A stretch of 64,000 bases of DNA from the NCBI GenBank assembly GCA_001939145.1, contig LSRX01000696.1, positions 46,325 through 110,324 of the forward strand, given 5' to 3'. This document shows, one piece after another, positions 49,401 through 62,900 of the stretch (the first letter of the stretch is position 1; the number at the start of each line of letters is the position of its first letter). The notes under the pieces are model-generated. The model had not been told where the DNA came from. It saw only the letters and a list, made by a program, of their open reading frames with translations, and searched no databases. This DNA comes from Symbiodinium microadriaticum (Eukaryota; Sar; Dinophyceae; Suessiales; Symbiodiniaceae). A program made the position numbers and the translations under genes.

Positions 49401-52400
49401 TTGGATGCTTATGACATTTTGGACTGCTTGTTGTTCGTTGGCTGCTCTTGTGCTTCATGCTTTTGGCTTCTCGGTCTCACGCTTCTTGGCTTTCGGCCTC
49501 TCGACTGCCATTACCTACTGAGGGGGCGGGGACCAAGAAATGCGATCAATCGCCATCGCCGAATAAGGGAAAGGGCCTAAAAGATGCGATGAACAGCCAT
49601 GACTTAATGAGGATGAGGCCAGTGTAAGACTTTAAACTACAAACATGTGCTCAAGCGATGGCTTCAGAGATATGAAAAAACGCCGTCGCCTATGGTGAGG
49701 GAGTGGGTTTCAGAGATGTGATCAGCCACACTTTTCACTTGTGATCAACCGTCGATTCATAAGTGTTCGGGTTTAAGAAAATTAATCAACCGCCATCGAC
49801 TGGTGATGCGGCGGGCTTCATCCATCGCTATGGCCCAATGGGAGTCGGGGGTAAAACAACGTGAGCAACCTAGTTTAAGACATGCGGAGCCGTCCGCGAG
49901 CAAACGACGCGCGTCCCACCAATAACGTTACGAATCCGTTACGAAGACGACGACGACTACTTCTACTACTGGTCCCGCTGCTGCAACTAATACTACCAGA
50001 AATACTGACAAGACTAAAGACAATCATAACTTGAATAACCCTAATCTGTGTTCTAATGCACATGAGGGTGCTTTAACGGCAAGAAGAGCCATACATCGGC
50101 GCAAGCCTTTGATGGCTTCAACCACCTTGTCGGCCACACCTGAGCTCGACAGTCGGAGTTGCGATGAAGACGAAGGGTTTTCAGCAAGAGAGTCGCATTG
50201 GGGTCTAGGCTTTGTCCCTATGGTTTGGAGTTTAGGGGTTGTGGGCAGGTGGTACGGTGTTTGCTCCTGGACTGCCGCGCCCTGTCGTCGTAGCGTACCA
50301 GTACATGTGCGTTTGCAGGCACAGGTACTGCCTATGCTGGCACTCAAGCTTCGATGTCAGCGGCGCCTAATCCGAAAGCTGAGCTCTAAAGCTGCTCAGT
50401 CGTTTAGAACGTTGACGCCTCAGCTTTGGCAAGTCCCCCACCTCACCAGAAACCACAGGACCCAACTGCCTTGACGAAGCGAAGATCCTCCTGTCTGTTG
50501 AAGAACATGTTATCAGTATTATCATTCAACTGCTGTCCATATCATCATTCTTCCATTGCGACTAACCTTTTCGTGTGGATTTCCTAATTCTTACTGTTAC
50601 TAGTCTTGTTGCATTAGTGCTCAGTTCATGATACTAAACCCTAGACCCTAAACCTTAAACCGTGATACTAAACCCTGGACGCCAAGAGTTTCGGCACCAA
50701 CCTTCACTGCAGTAGCCTTGCAGAGCCGAGACTCCCAAAACCGCAGCATGCCCAAAGCCAATCTGAGAGGATGGTCCCAGGCTTTGGTTGAGAAGAGTAC
50801 AGTACATTCTGGTCCACTGTGATAGAGTTTCTTTGAATACTATTGTCTGCTAGGGCACCGTCTGGTTTTTTATGGCTGAATATGGTAGATTCTAGTCTAG
50901 CAACTGCTAGCAACGCCCACGTCACAGATCGCCTCTGATACTTACGTAAGTAGGCCCGCAGAGGTTGTTCCCTGCTAGCGGTAGGACTTCCCCAAGTCCC
51001 TGACAAAAAACCCTGGGTCCCACCATCGAAGAGAGATCGAAACATTTTCCGAGGGAGCCCTCGTGCCAAGAAAGTCTAGAACTTATGTATTTATACAACC
51101 CAGTATAGAAACTGGAATAGGTAACTAGTACTACGGTTCCTAGTCGTTATATGACACAGACATGAACGACATCGCTTAGGTAACAACACCAGAGGATGCT
51201 TTAGCAAAGTGTGATGGAATGGGGTTTCGGGGTTTAGGTTTTGCAATCAATACTCGAATCCTAACACTACCTGATTTGCCTGAAGGACACTGTCATTCCA
51301 AGATTCCACTTCCCAGGCACTTTTAATTGCACAGGACATCTCATGTCAGTTCATGCTACAAATCCTATCCTCCGACCGGAATGCGTTGGTACCGCTGCCG
51401 GTACCTGGCAAGACTATCAACCTCGACACCCTAAACCCTAAGCCCTAAACCCTAAGCCCACAGCCCTAAACCCTAAACCCCAAACCCTAAGCCCTAAACC
51501 CTAAGCCCCAAGCCCTAAACCCCAAACCCTCACAATCACCCTATATCCGTCGAGACCAAGCCTTCAGAGTCCCCCCAACAGTCACTGAACAGCACCGCCG
51601 CCAACAGCCTAAAAGCGACAAAGAACAGACTACTTTAAGCCCGAAGCCCTAAACTGCACTAAACCCGAAACCGTCCTAAACCCTAAACTGCCCTGATCCC
51701 TAAACCACCCCCCTAAACCCTGAACTGCCCTAAAACCCTAAACCCTACGTCGACCCCAAATTCGACACACAAAAAAAACGCGGATCCTCGAAAAGTCCCG
51801 AGCGAACCTGGGACTTTCCGAAAATTAGGGGTACCTCATTTTGGGGTCCTTAGAATAAGGGTCCTACTATTTTGGGTACTGTATTAGGGTCCCCCCTACA
51901 CCCTAAACCCCAAATCCCTACACCCCCAAACCCCTAAATCCTAAACCTCTACACCCTAAACCCTACACCCTAAACCTTTATACCCTAAACCCTAAACCCC
52001 TTCAACCAATTTCTGAAACCCCCACCTGGAGCTCCCGGTTGGGCAACTCGCCCGAGCGGGGGACCTCGTGGCTCCCATGGCTTCCCGGGGCTTCTGGCAT
52101 GGTAGGGCTTTATGGGTGTAGGGCTTTATGGGTGTAGGGCTTTAGGGGTTTAGGGCTTTATGGGTTTATGGGTTGAGGATTTAGGGCTTTATGGGTGTAG
52201 GCTTTAGGGGTTTAGGGCTTTATGGGTTTATGGGTTTAGGATTTAGGGCTTTATGGGTGTGAGGCTTTCTGGGTGTGGGCTTTATGGGTTTATGGGCTTT
52301 ACGGGTGTAGGGCTTTATGGGTTTAGGGGCTTAGGGTTTAGGGCTCTATGGGTTTATGGGCTTTATGGGTTTAGGGCTTAGGGCTTTATGGGTTTGGGGC

Positions 52401-54383
52401 TGTATGGGTTTTGGGCTTTATGGGTTTAGGGTTCTTGGTTTCGAGTTTTAGGGTTGAGGGTATTTGAGTTTGACACTATTTGCTTTAAATACCGTTGTGT
52501 AGCCCTCGGCCCTGAACCCTAAACTGCCGTTTGCCTCGAAACCCACAGTCCCTTAAAGCCGTGGACCAGGAAGGTCTGACATTAATGAATCCAGGCAATC
52601 GAAAAAGCTAGTAATCGTCCACCCCGATGGTCCCGACATGTCCATACAGCAACCATTACGGCGCCCAAACACCCCAAAATGCCCTCGTTAAACACCTTAC
52701 ACCCTGAAGAAGATGATAAAACAGCCCAAGCCAACTGAGTCGATCTTAGACAAGCTCTTGACTATGGGGCGTCTGTACACATCAGGATTAGGGTTTCCAG
52801 TTTAAGGTGCAGGGCACCGAGGCCGACTCCCTACTCAGAACTGATCTTGAAAAATCTAGGGAGTTGTGCCATCGCCATTGAGCTCCTAGACCTTAGCCCC
52901 TAACCCCTAAACCTTAAACCTAACTGAGACCCGAACACGAGCTCGAGAATCTCTATGCAAGAATGCGAGGCACCTTGATCTCGACGGATTGCTTCAGGGC
53001 TTGGTCGATGATCGCCTGGCGAATTTCCACAGATGGCAACTCTGGGTTTTACACGTTTACATCCACGGTTTAGGCTTTAGGGTTTAGGGCCCAAGCCCGA
53101 CATGCGTTTGCATTTAGCGGCAAGTGTTTGCATGCTCGCATCAACCCGAGTCTGCCAACTCGGATGATTTCATGCTGCCAACTGGGGATGAACAGCAAAA
53201 GCCCTCGAGATCAGAGAATAAGTAGAACCAGGCGTCAGGGCGATATTCGATCAAAACTCCTAGCAGGGACAAGCAGCGAATATACTTTCTAACCATGTAG
53301 ACCCCTTCACTAGCTCAGTCACAAGAGATCTCCAAAAAGCCAAAGTAAACCTTAAGCCCTAAGCAAGCCCGGAAGCGACTTGACTTCACCTCAAAGCTCG
53401 AAGTGCACGAAAGAGAGGAACCCCTCAGCCTGAACTCGAGGCAATACTGATCCTAAGCCATTCAGTGGACCTTGTACATTCTTATGCCTGAACCCACCAT
53501 ACCCACCGAAGACCTACCTCTTGAAGGGTTTAGACAAGGAAAGAATAATCAAGAACCTAAAAGGTTTGTAGTGGTTTTTTTTGGGGAGGGGGTTTTGAAA
53601 CGGTTAAGCCTTAGCGATCCCACAGCGAATTGGCCGAGTTGCTGTAAAGTCTTCGCTGACCACGTTTGGCACAGCATCGAAGCCCACGGGTCCCGTTGTC
53701 CAAATTCGATCTCTGTACTTGCCTGATGCTTGGGCTCAGGGTATGGGCTCGAGCACTCAGGTCTTTGGGGTTCAGGGTTTTTGGGAAACTCCGGGCTTAG
53801 GGCTGTAGGATGTTGAGATTTAGGTTTGAGGGTTTGTGCAGTTGTTGGCTGTGGCTTTGCACCCAATGGGTCCCAGCAAGACCCAATTGAGGCCTCGTGT
53901 GAACTCTCTACTCTGTTTTCCTCCATCTGCGACTGCGAGGCACGGTGAACAGCTCGACTCCTAAACCGTAAACCCTCAAAAGCTTCGTTGGGCTTGAACG
54001 CTGCCTTTTGCCCGCTTCTCGACTTCTCCGTTTGTGCGAAGGTGCCCATAGGGGGCATCAGGCAGTTCGAGGTCATCAAGATAGAGCCAGGGAAGTGGCG
54101 GAACTCCTTCAGGGCTTCAAGGCGCATGAGGCAATTGGCCTCGACGAAGTTAGGAGGTGTACACAAAAAGCCAACGCTGTCGATCATGCTACAAATGCAT
54201 CATTGAAAATGCACACATGAGCTCTTGATGCTCAAATTGAGGACACTGCGAAAATCAGCTAGTGCTTCGGATCAAAGCCGACTGACTACCTTGTGGTACG
54301 ACTGTCGACTACAATCCGTAAAAGCACCGTCGAAATTATGTCCAACAGCACGCTCACAACATCATCCATCACTACCACAACCG

Positions 54384-54418
<35 letters not shown>

Positions 54419-55701
54419 GTCATCATCATCATCATCATCATCGCCGGTCATCTTGCGACTGACGTTGATGGCCAATCACCCTCGTCACTTCTGCAGCAGT
54501 GTTCTGGCTTCTGCAAGTGTGCAGATAGTTGAGGCCAAAGCTTGCAACCACAGTTCCGAGGAGGTTGCTCGTGCAAGTGCAACTTGCAAACTCTAGATTG
54601 AAAAAGTAGCCTGGCCCTCCAAAGGCCTGTTGCCCGCAGGCCCTTCGATTGGGGGGTGGGGGGGGGTGGCACGCACATGCTCAGACGAGCACCATCAAAG
54701 CGATATGGAAGCGCCCACGCCTTTAGAGTGCGGAATAGTATGACCCCTCGTTCTGATAGTAAAGCCCCGGCCTGTTGTGTGTGTGTGTGTGTACTGGTCA
54801 AGCGGACTTCCTGCGTGTCGCCGGCAGCGATGGCACAAGAAAGAAAACAGAAGTGGCAACCCCAGGCAACCCATGGGCTCCGGATAGCAAGCCGGGGGTA
54901 CTTTCCCGGTGTCATGTACAAGCCCGGCATGAAGTCTCGAAGCTCAGTGGCACGTAGCTAGAACTTCCAGAAGGCCTGGCCAATCTTGAACTTCAAGTTG
55001 ACGGATATGCGGGTTGGTGCAGATTTGCGCCATTCGAAGCGAGTGTTTCCGCCAACAAAACGCAACAAGAAGATTAAACAGCTGCCGCCTCGCATTTGTT
55101 TGGCTACATGCTCCCTCTCAGTAGGATCAGGCTCGGGCATGCGTCTACAGGAGACACGGGCCTGGCAATTCTCCGCAGATTCCACATGGAATGCTGGTGG
55201 TGAAAAGCCTTTGGGGTGTCAAAAACCATGAAAACGGACCAGCATCATCGGCATCATCGGGGGCCTGTTTCTCCTGCTTACGTTCGTCGCGCTTTTCTAT
55301 GTAGCCAGCACCGATTGTTTTATTGCGTAACAGTGGCGACAACACCTTCTGTTCATGTGGCGAAGCGGGGGACATTGCTCGACTGAAGTGAAGTCTTGGA
55401 TAAATAAATGCCGGGTATCCAAATGACTAAAGGAAGGAGAAAAGGAAAACCTTGCAAATAAAGGCCAGTCCTTCTGTTGATTGCCCCAGTGAGTGCCGAA
55501 ATGGCCTCGAAGCTCCTCGTACTTCCTGGGCTGCACTATACTACGACGGCCAATGCCGGGGCCCTGCTCGGTGTGATCTCCCCTCAAGCTACAATATTTG
55601 CTACTGCTACCGTCACAGCTGGATGCTACGACGATTACCATTGCTGCAGCTGCGACTACAGCTCCTGCGGTGGCTACGACGACGACGGCGACGACGAAGA
55701 G

Positions 55702-55737
<36 letters not shown>

Positions 55738-57320
55738 TTCTACGACACGGCGATGACTGCGACGAGTGCTGCTGCAATGCCGACGATGACGACTGCTGAG
55801 GGCACTGCTATCTGTACTCGTACTACCGCGACTGCCAACATGCCTCGAGTACCGTTGCGACTACTCGCAATTATGGTGTTGCTGCCGCGGCTTCTACTTC
55901 CCGAAGTTGGTACGGCTGCAGAAAATCTGATCAATGTTGGCACCACGATGAGGAACCAGGGGTCATGACATTTCATCTTCGTACAACTATCCTGATTCTT
56001 CAGCTGTTCCACTAAAAAATACAAAGAGTGCAGTGTAATCAAACCGACTCAATGACCCCAAACGAGCCAACGACGATGCGACCTCCCATCCACACCACCC
56101 GGTAATCCCTCTCCACGTAGTCTTACCATCGCACTGAAAGCCGCCGAAAACTCCAAACCCGCCGCCACTGAGCTTGCGATACTTTTTTAAATCCTAGCGT
56201 AGATGACTGTAGATGTACGGGTACATGAGGGTCTGACCGTTGGTGATCCTACTGGATTCGGAAATTGAAGGTTTGACTCCGAGCCCTTGGAGATGTCCAG
56301 GCTCTTCAGCAAACCCGGTCTGCATCCTTATGATATTAGCGCGACGGCCATACAGTAGCCGGTTAGCACGTGACGGTCCGGGATGCAAACCTGCCGAAAC
56401 GTTAATTAACCTAAACTCTGGCAGTCACAATGTTCGTTAACAGCTCGTCTAAACCAATCTAAACCCGGAAATGTTAGCTAAACCCCAAACCCTCCCAATG
56501 CTTCAATAACAAGAGTAGGGTTTGGGGTATACGATGCCCTAATCTACTTAAGACTTAAGTCTATTTATTCTCGTTCTGGAATTCTGTAGTCATGCCTTGA
56601 TCACAAGCGCACACCGAGATTCTTCAGGCCAGGGTAGGAATGCGCTGGAAGCATCCTGGAAAGGCCACAATCAAGAGCGGCAAAGAAGCCGGGCTAAGGG
56701 CTCGGGGATTTGGGGGGTTTAGGATTTTAAGGGTTTCGGGTTTACGATTTTTATGGTTTAGGGTTTAGGATTCTTAGGGTTGAGGGTTTAGGATTTTACG
56801 GCTTATAAGGCCTAGAGGTTTATGACTCTCACGGGGTCCGAGTTCATCCGCGGCATCTCATCTCGCAAGGTTTGGGAACTCAGGGTTCGTTTTGAGAGTG
56901 GGAGCCAGGCGAACGCCAGAAAGGCTGCCGAATGCAGGCTCACCTTGTGCTGCACTCTGCTTACCCCTAAACCCCTGAACCCTAAAGCCTCCCTACTAAA
57001 CCCGAAACCCTGAACCCCTGAAGTCTGAGCTCTAGTAACGCTAGATGCTGAAGTCTGGAACATTACACCTCAACTCCTAAACCCCTGTCAGCCTCAAAAC
57101 CCCCCTGACCCGGAAACCCTACACCCTCAACCCTAAACCTACGGTTTAGGGACCTGCCTCTTTAACGGCCTGAGACGGGCAGATCTCTGGGCTGGGTTCT
57201 TGGCAAATGCCCATCCCAAGCACATACTGCTCGCGAGGCCGCATTTTGAATTCAGTGCGTGAATTTTGGCAGGCGTCAGTCGACTCTAGAGTCCTGCTCA
57301 ACCAATCAAATATTAATGTG

Positions 57321-57354
<34 letters not shown>

Positions 57355-59946
57355 TAGATCGATAGATAGACAGACAGACAGATAGAGATGGATAGATAGA
57401 TTGAGACAGATATGTAGATAGACAGATAGATAGATAGATAGATAGATAGATATGTTTATTTATTTGTTTATTTATGTATTTATGTTTTCAGGAAGCCTAA
57501 GGAATGGTGTTACTAACTATCTATATTCGGTCACCCTCAACCCCAGGGCCCTAAACCCAAAGCCCTATTATAGCCTGAATCCCAAAACTGTAGGGGCCAT
57601 GGCTCTCTCCGTGGGTGTAGACATTGACGCCACGGCCTTTGCACTGCTCGAGCAGCTTCCTCAGAATTGCTCAGGATGGCAGGCTTTAGGCGGATTTCCG
57701 CAATTTGTGGAGTTTGGGGAATTACAATCAGTAGTCCTCTCTAGTTCTTAGATGTAAGTATAGCATCACAAACCCCTCAGTATCCTATGCTTCAGGGTTC
57801 GGGCTTCAGGGTGTCGGGCTTAGGAAAGAGCCCCAGGGCTCTCTGACTCTGCTCTAAACCCCTAAACCCTAGACCCTAAACCCTAAACCCTGAACCCTGA
57901 ACCCTAAACCCTAAACCCGGTTCAGCCCAGGCACCCCAGGATCGACAAGTCGTGGCCGGACACGAGGATAGCTGGGCCTTTCGGGGGCTCCTCGCCGCAA
58001 GCTTCCCAGATTTCTGGGAGGATGCAAAACGTGGATCTCTGTTAGAGGGGCCCTTAGAGCAACCCGAAAACGGAATCCTTAAAGGAATTCCTTAAGGTGT
58101 TCCTATGAAGTACCCTTTAGTAGTGCATAGGGTCCCAAATTTGGTGATCTCTTTGGATGAGGAAGACTTGGGAATCGGGGTGTGGAGGATGCTGAAGGCG
58201 CAAAGCCTTAGCGCTCAGCGTATCATCTTGTCCCCAGAATTCGAAAGCCCCCCCTACGTCTAGCAAACCCGGGAGAAGGACCCTCACTTCCAGCAACCTA
58301 CCTTTGGCCTGAATGCCCTGAAGAAAGGGAGCCAGGCGCTCTACTTGCGGGTCCCTGAAGCCTAGTACCCAATCCACCAAACAACAAGCAGGAAGAGAAC
58401 AAGACAATCTTATATACAGACTGTACCGAAATTATGCCAGCGTAGATCCCCAAACAATGGACGACACACCATTTACACCCCGAAGACAGGAGGGCGTGCA
58501 CGGCCAACACGACGACCAAGACCACCACGATCACCACCATCACACGCCAACACAGGAGTCTGCATGAACAAGCCCCAGAAGCTTCATATTGTGGTCGTGC
58601 TGGGATTTAACTTCGAGCGCTTTGAGAGCAACACCCCAAATCGCTGCCCAAATGCACCGGCTGTTCTACAGGCACAATTACCACAAAGCTTCCCCGCGCC
58701 GTCTGGTGGCTTTCGAGCGAGAGCACCCCACTGTGCAATGGTACACCATGGTACAATCTTTCGAGAAAACCGATGTTCGGTGTTTAAACTTATTTTCGAA
58801 CCCTTCGTCGTCCTGTTTCACCTGAGTTGGCTCGGGAGTTCCGAGGACCGCATTGTGCCCGGCATCCAGGAGCTTCATGACTTTTAGGTTCCTGGGGGCA
58901 GGCTGTTCCGTCTCAAGACCTACAAAGGCTTATAGGAGCTTTGATGGGCTTCTAGCCTTTAGGGTTTCTTGCGTCCACCATGTTTCGGAAAGAGCTAGCC
59001 CCTCTAGTACGCATACGGGTTCGTAGCACGTTGGCCTTAACCAGAGCAGTATGCATGTTGACAAAAGCAGCTTGGTTCGAATTGGTTGTTGTGTCCAAAA
59101 CTCTGCACACTTGTCCCTGAAGACAGAACCCTCCTACCGAAATCAGCAAAAACCAGAGTCCCAAGCCGAAGTGCGGAATCTGATCAAACAATATTCGAGT
59201 TCTGATCTGAGAACTTCCAGGCACGCGAGATGCCGGGCATGCAGAAGGAAGAAGGGCCAGCTCAAGTTCAGGAGCAATCCGAAACCCAAGCGAGCTCCCG
59301 ATCGCTGTCCATCATCATGACGAATATGATGATGACGATGACGATGACGATGATGATGATGATGATGATGAATACACGTGGTTGCTGTTAATCTGGCTCA
59401 AACTCTGCCCTCCTTGCTTGGCAACGACAAGTTACGAATACTCTTGACCATGCTTCTGATGTTTGTGGACGGCCATTGCAGCCACCGAAACAAAGCACGG
59501 CATGCTTGGAGTTGTTGCTGGTTTGAAAGCTCACCCCAAACCCCAAACCCTAAACCGATAAAGACACTCATGCAGCTGAGGCTCAATGCGCCGAGTGCGA
59601 GTGCCTGGGCGAGAACTCAGATCCACACTCTTTACCTTCTCGCATCCTGCAAGAAAGGCTATTAGGGTACCTTATTTAGGGTTTAGGGCCAAGTTTAGGG
59701 TTGCTTTCTGCTGTTATGTTTCTGACTTTTTGCTCCACATACTGTTATATTGACATCCTGAACACGAATCCGGCCATGACTTCAGCATCGGCATCCGCGG
59801 ATGACAGCCCTACTCCCAACCCCAAAGTCCCTAAACCCACGAAGCCGCACGGAGCCCAAAGAAGGTGCCCCAAAAGCCTGCCCAGATAAGGTTACAGTTG
59901 TAGAAAGCCTATGGAGCCCCTCCAGAATCTGCAAAGGAAACTCTTC

Positions 59947-59977
<31 letters not shown>

Positions 59978-62900
59978 GAAAAATGGATAGATAGATATGC
60001 AGATAATTATAAATATGTGCTTGCAAGACTTAAGGGAGTACAAGTACCAATCACATTGGTCAGACCCGCTGTAGATTACCAGCATGATTCCCAGATAGGC
60101 CCTAAAGCCTAAACCCTGAACCCCGAACCCTAAACCCCTAAACCCCTAAACCCTATGAACCCTAAACCCTGAACCCTGACCCCTAAACCCCTAAACCCCT
60201 AAACCCCTAAACCCCTAAACCCCTAAACCTTAAACCCTAAACCCGATAGCCCTGAGATCCGGTGCCTCACCAAGCCCAGCGTTGAGCGTCTCCTCTGTGG
60301 CCTGGGACACCGAAGGGGGCGAGTTGATATTTTTTTGTTTAGGGCTTTGGGTTTGATTTAGGGATTATAGGGTTTAGGGATTTAGGGATTATAGGGTTTA
60401 GGGATTTAGGGATTATAGGGTTTAGGATTTAGGGTTTGGAGTTTGGAGTTTAGGCTTTAGGGTTTGGGGTGCAGGGTTTCGGGTGTAGGCTCGTCTTGAT
60501 TCTGTAGGGATCTATTCGGGCGAAGCGGGCTTCTCTGTTTCTTACACGGGTTCTTGCAATGTGCTACGGCTCTTGCGCTGTCCTTCGGACTCTTATGTCG
60601 GATTGTGTTGTTATGCTTCATGGGGCTTTCTGCAAAAATTCGGTGAGAGACGTTCATAGTTTAGGGCTCAGGGCTGCGAAGGGCTGGAGGCCACTAGTCC
60701 AAGTGTTTCAATTATGCGAACTGCTCAAGATGTCACACAGTTGCAAGAAGCGTCAGAAATATTGGGTGCAGGCATGATTGAGTTCCTAGTACTTGAAGCC
60801 TAAACCCTTAATCCTACAACCCCAAAGCCCCATAACCCTAAAGCCCTAAACCCTATAACCCTGAAGCCCCAAACCCTGCAACCCTACAGCCCCTAACTCT
60901 AACCCTCCTTCACCCCGGACTGATGTTGAGCTCGTAATTGCTAATAGCCTCAAGCTTCAAGTCGCACCTGCACTCAGAAGTTGCTCATCTAGCCAAGGGT
61001 TGCTTGATGAAGCTTTAGGGTTCAGGCAGGGGTACAGGGCCAGGGTTTAGGGGTTTTGGGGGTTTTAGGGTTTGGGGGGTTAGGGTTTAGGGGCTCATTT
61101 AGCCAAACATGGCAGCCTTGGTAGTAGACAAGAGCTGGGATCATGATTGTTGTAGTTTCAATAACCCCAAAATAGCCCCAAAACTCCGCATTGGTCCCTA
61201 AACTTCAGGGCAAAACCCCAAACCCTAAACCCTTATGCCGCCTTTCCGACAGCCTAATTGCCCTTCTAGAAGCCTTACAGTAGCCCGGAGCCTTTGTAGA
61301 GCCCTTCTAGAAGCTACATACCAGCCCTAAGAGTTAACCGTAATCCCGAACCCCCAAGGAACCCTAAACCCTAAACCCTTCATCCCGAACCCCCAAGGAT
61401 CAGACTTTGGAGTTACCAGCACTGCAAAGGAAGGCACCGATGCGGTAGAGCTCCTGAGGTGGCTCTACCCATAGGCCCCTAAGTAGTTCCTTTTTGGGAT
61501 TACCTTATAGGACTCGATATACAAATCATAAAAAGGAACTACTTGGGGGCGTATGGGTAGGTGAAGAACAGGGTTTATCATTTATGGGTTACAGGGCCAA
61601 TAGGACTACTGGATGTACGTGTTAGCATCTGTAATATAAGCGTTTACAGAACATATAGGGGTATGTGGTTTATGCGGTTCGGGCTCAAAGTAGGATTTGC
61701 AGGGTTTAGGCTTAGGGCCTAAGGTTTAGGCATCACCACCACCCGAATAAGAACAGCAGAGGGGATACAGTCATAACATGAGGTTCGCGGGTTCAGGGTT
61801 TGAGGTTGAAAGCGATTCTGGGGTTTGTCTTAAGACAGTTTGACACAATAGGGCCGTTGGAACTTGAGGTTCAACATCAGCTTCAGAAAACTGTGAACAT
61901 GCTTTTTTGCTGTAGGGGACTTAACGTTTATGTTGGCGTCTCGGGGTGTCTCATACTATACAAGTGGTGAGGCACCTTCAGGAATACCAATTGTACCAAT
62001 TCAAGCCCCTGTCTTAGCTACAGTTGTTATTCAACTGGTCAAAGTGCGATCCAGTACTCAGGGTATGAGGGCCATAAGGCTGTGGGGCTTGGGCTTGCGG
62101 GACAACTGGAAAAAGGTCGACTGAAGCTTCAAAATATTCCATTATCATAGTGCGGACAAAAGGACTGACTACGAGGGATAATCCTACGAGAATGAAGCCT
62201 TCGCTGAAATTCTAGACTCTTGGGACCTTAAGCCCGAAAAGTAGTGCGGCTGCATGCCTGGTAAACCTCCGTCCGCTCCACCTCGTCATAGGCCGCAGCC
62301 TTGTCCTGCGTGAGATGTGAACAGAGAGCCCCAACCTCAAACCCTATCCAGGTGTATATATATATATATATAGAGTACTATATGCTGCGACATGTGCTTA
62401 AAACATGACATCTAAAACCACTCCTAGCGCCAGGCTTGAGGGGCTTGAGTCCGTGGGTGCCGCAGCACACGCGGAAATTTGGCTCATCTTGTCGAGTGAG
62501 GCACGGTAAACCCTGGAGAGACGCTGAAAGGATCCGTGGCAGCAGGTCTGGACACGAAGATGCCAAGAACATGGATATAACCTCATAGGCGTCTGAAGTT
62601 TCAGAGACAGAGCCCGTGAGTACCCGAGTTAAGGGACCGGCAGAAGGAACCTCCGAGCGTGAATGGAGGCTGAAAGGCAAATACGAACCTCCTGCACCGC
62701 TGGATGCTGATCGTTCACCTGGCGTTACAAACATCGTTGGGCCGGGAGAAAAACCAAAACCCTAGATTCAACCCCATAGACTGATAGGCCCCGAACCCTT
62801 CACCTTGAGCCAGAAACCAGAAGCATCTGAACGGCTGCACCAGACCACCTAATCTCTCGCATCGCACCCGGCTCCCGAAACAGACATGCGGCACATAGTT

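Noticed and set aside
53549-54187. 212-codon minus-strand open frame as a single gene
   Set aside because: Only 54,046-54,106 in this frame is HCP exon 9. The rest translates intron, includes telomere-like text, and runs over exon 10 in the wrong frame.
54448-55231. Protein-like frames on both strands (e.g. [17 protein letters not shown], minus)
   Set aside because: They fall in the HCP intron between exons 8 and 9 and match no HCP segment. A nested gene is possible but no supporting evidence was found.
55297-55968. 114-residue minus and 163-residue plus frames
   Set aside because: The minus frame owes its only conserved part to HCP exon 8; the plus frame runs through a (GAC)n tract antisense to HCP.
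62282-62325. Minus-strand [13 protein letters not shown] block between AG|G and |GT as a further HCP exon
   Set aside because: Resembles the GAAAY..HA segment, but that segment is already provided by exons 1-2, and its position would break exon order. Left unassigned.
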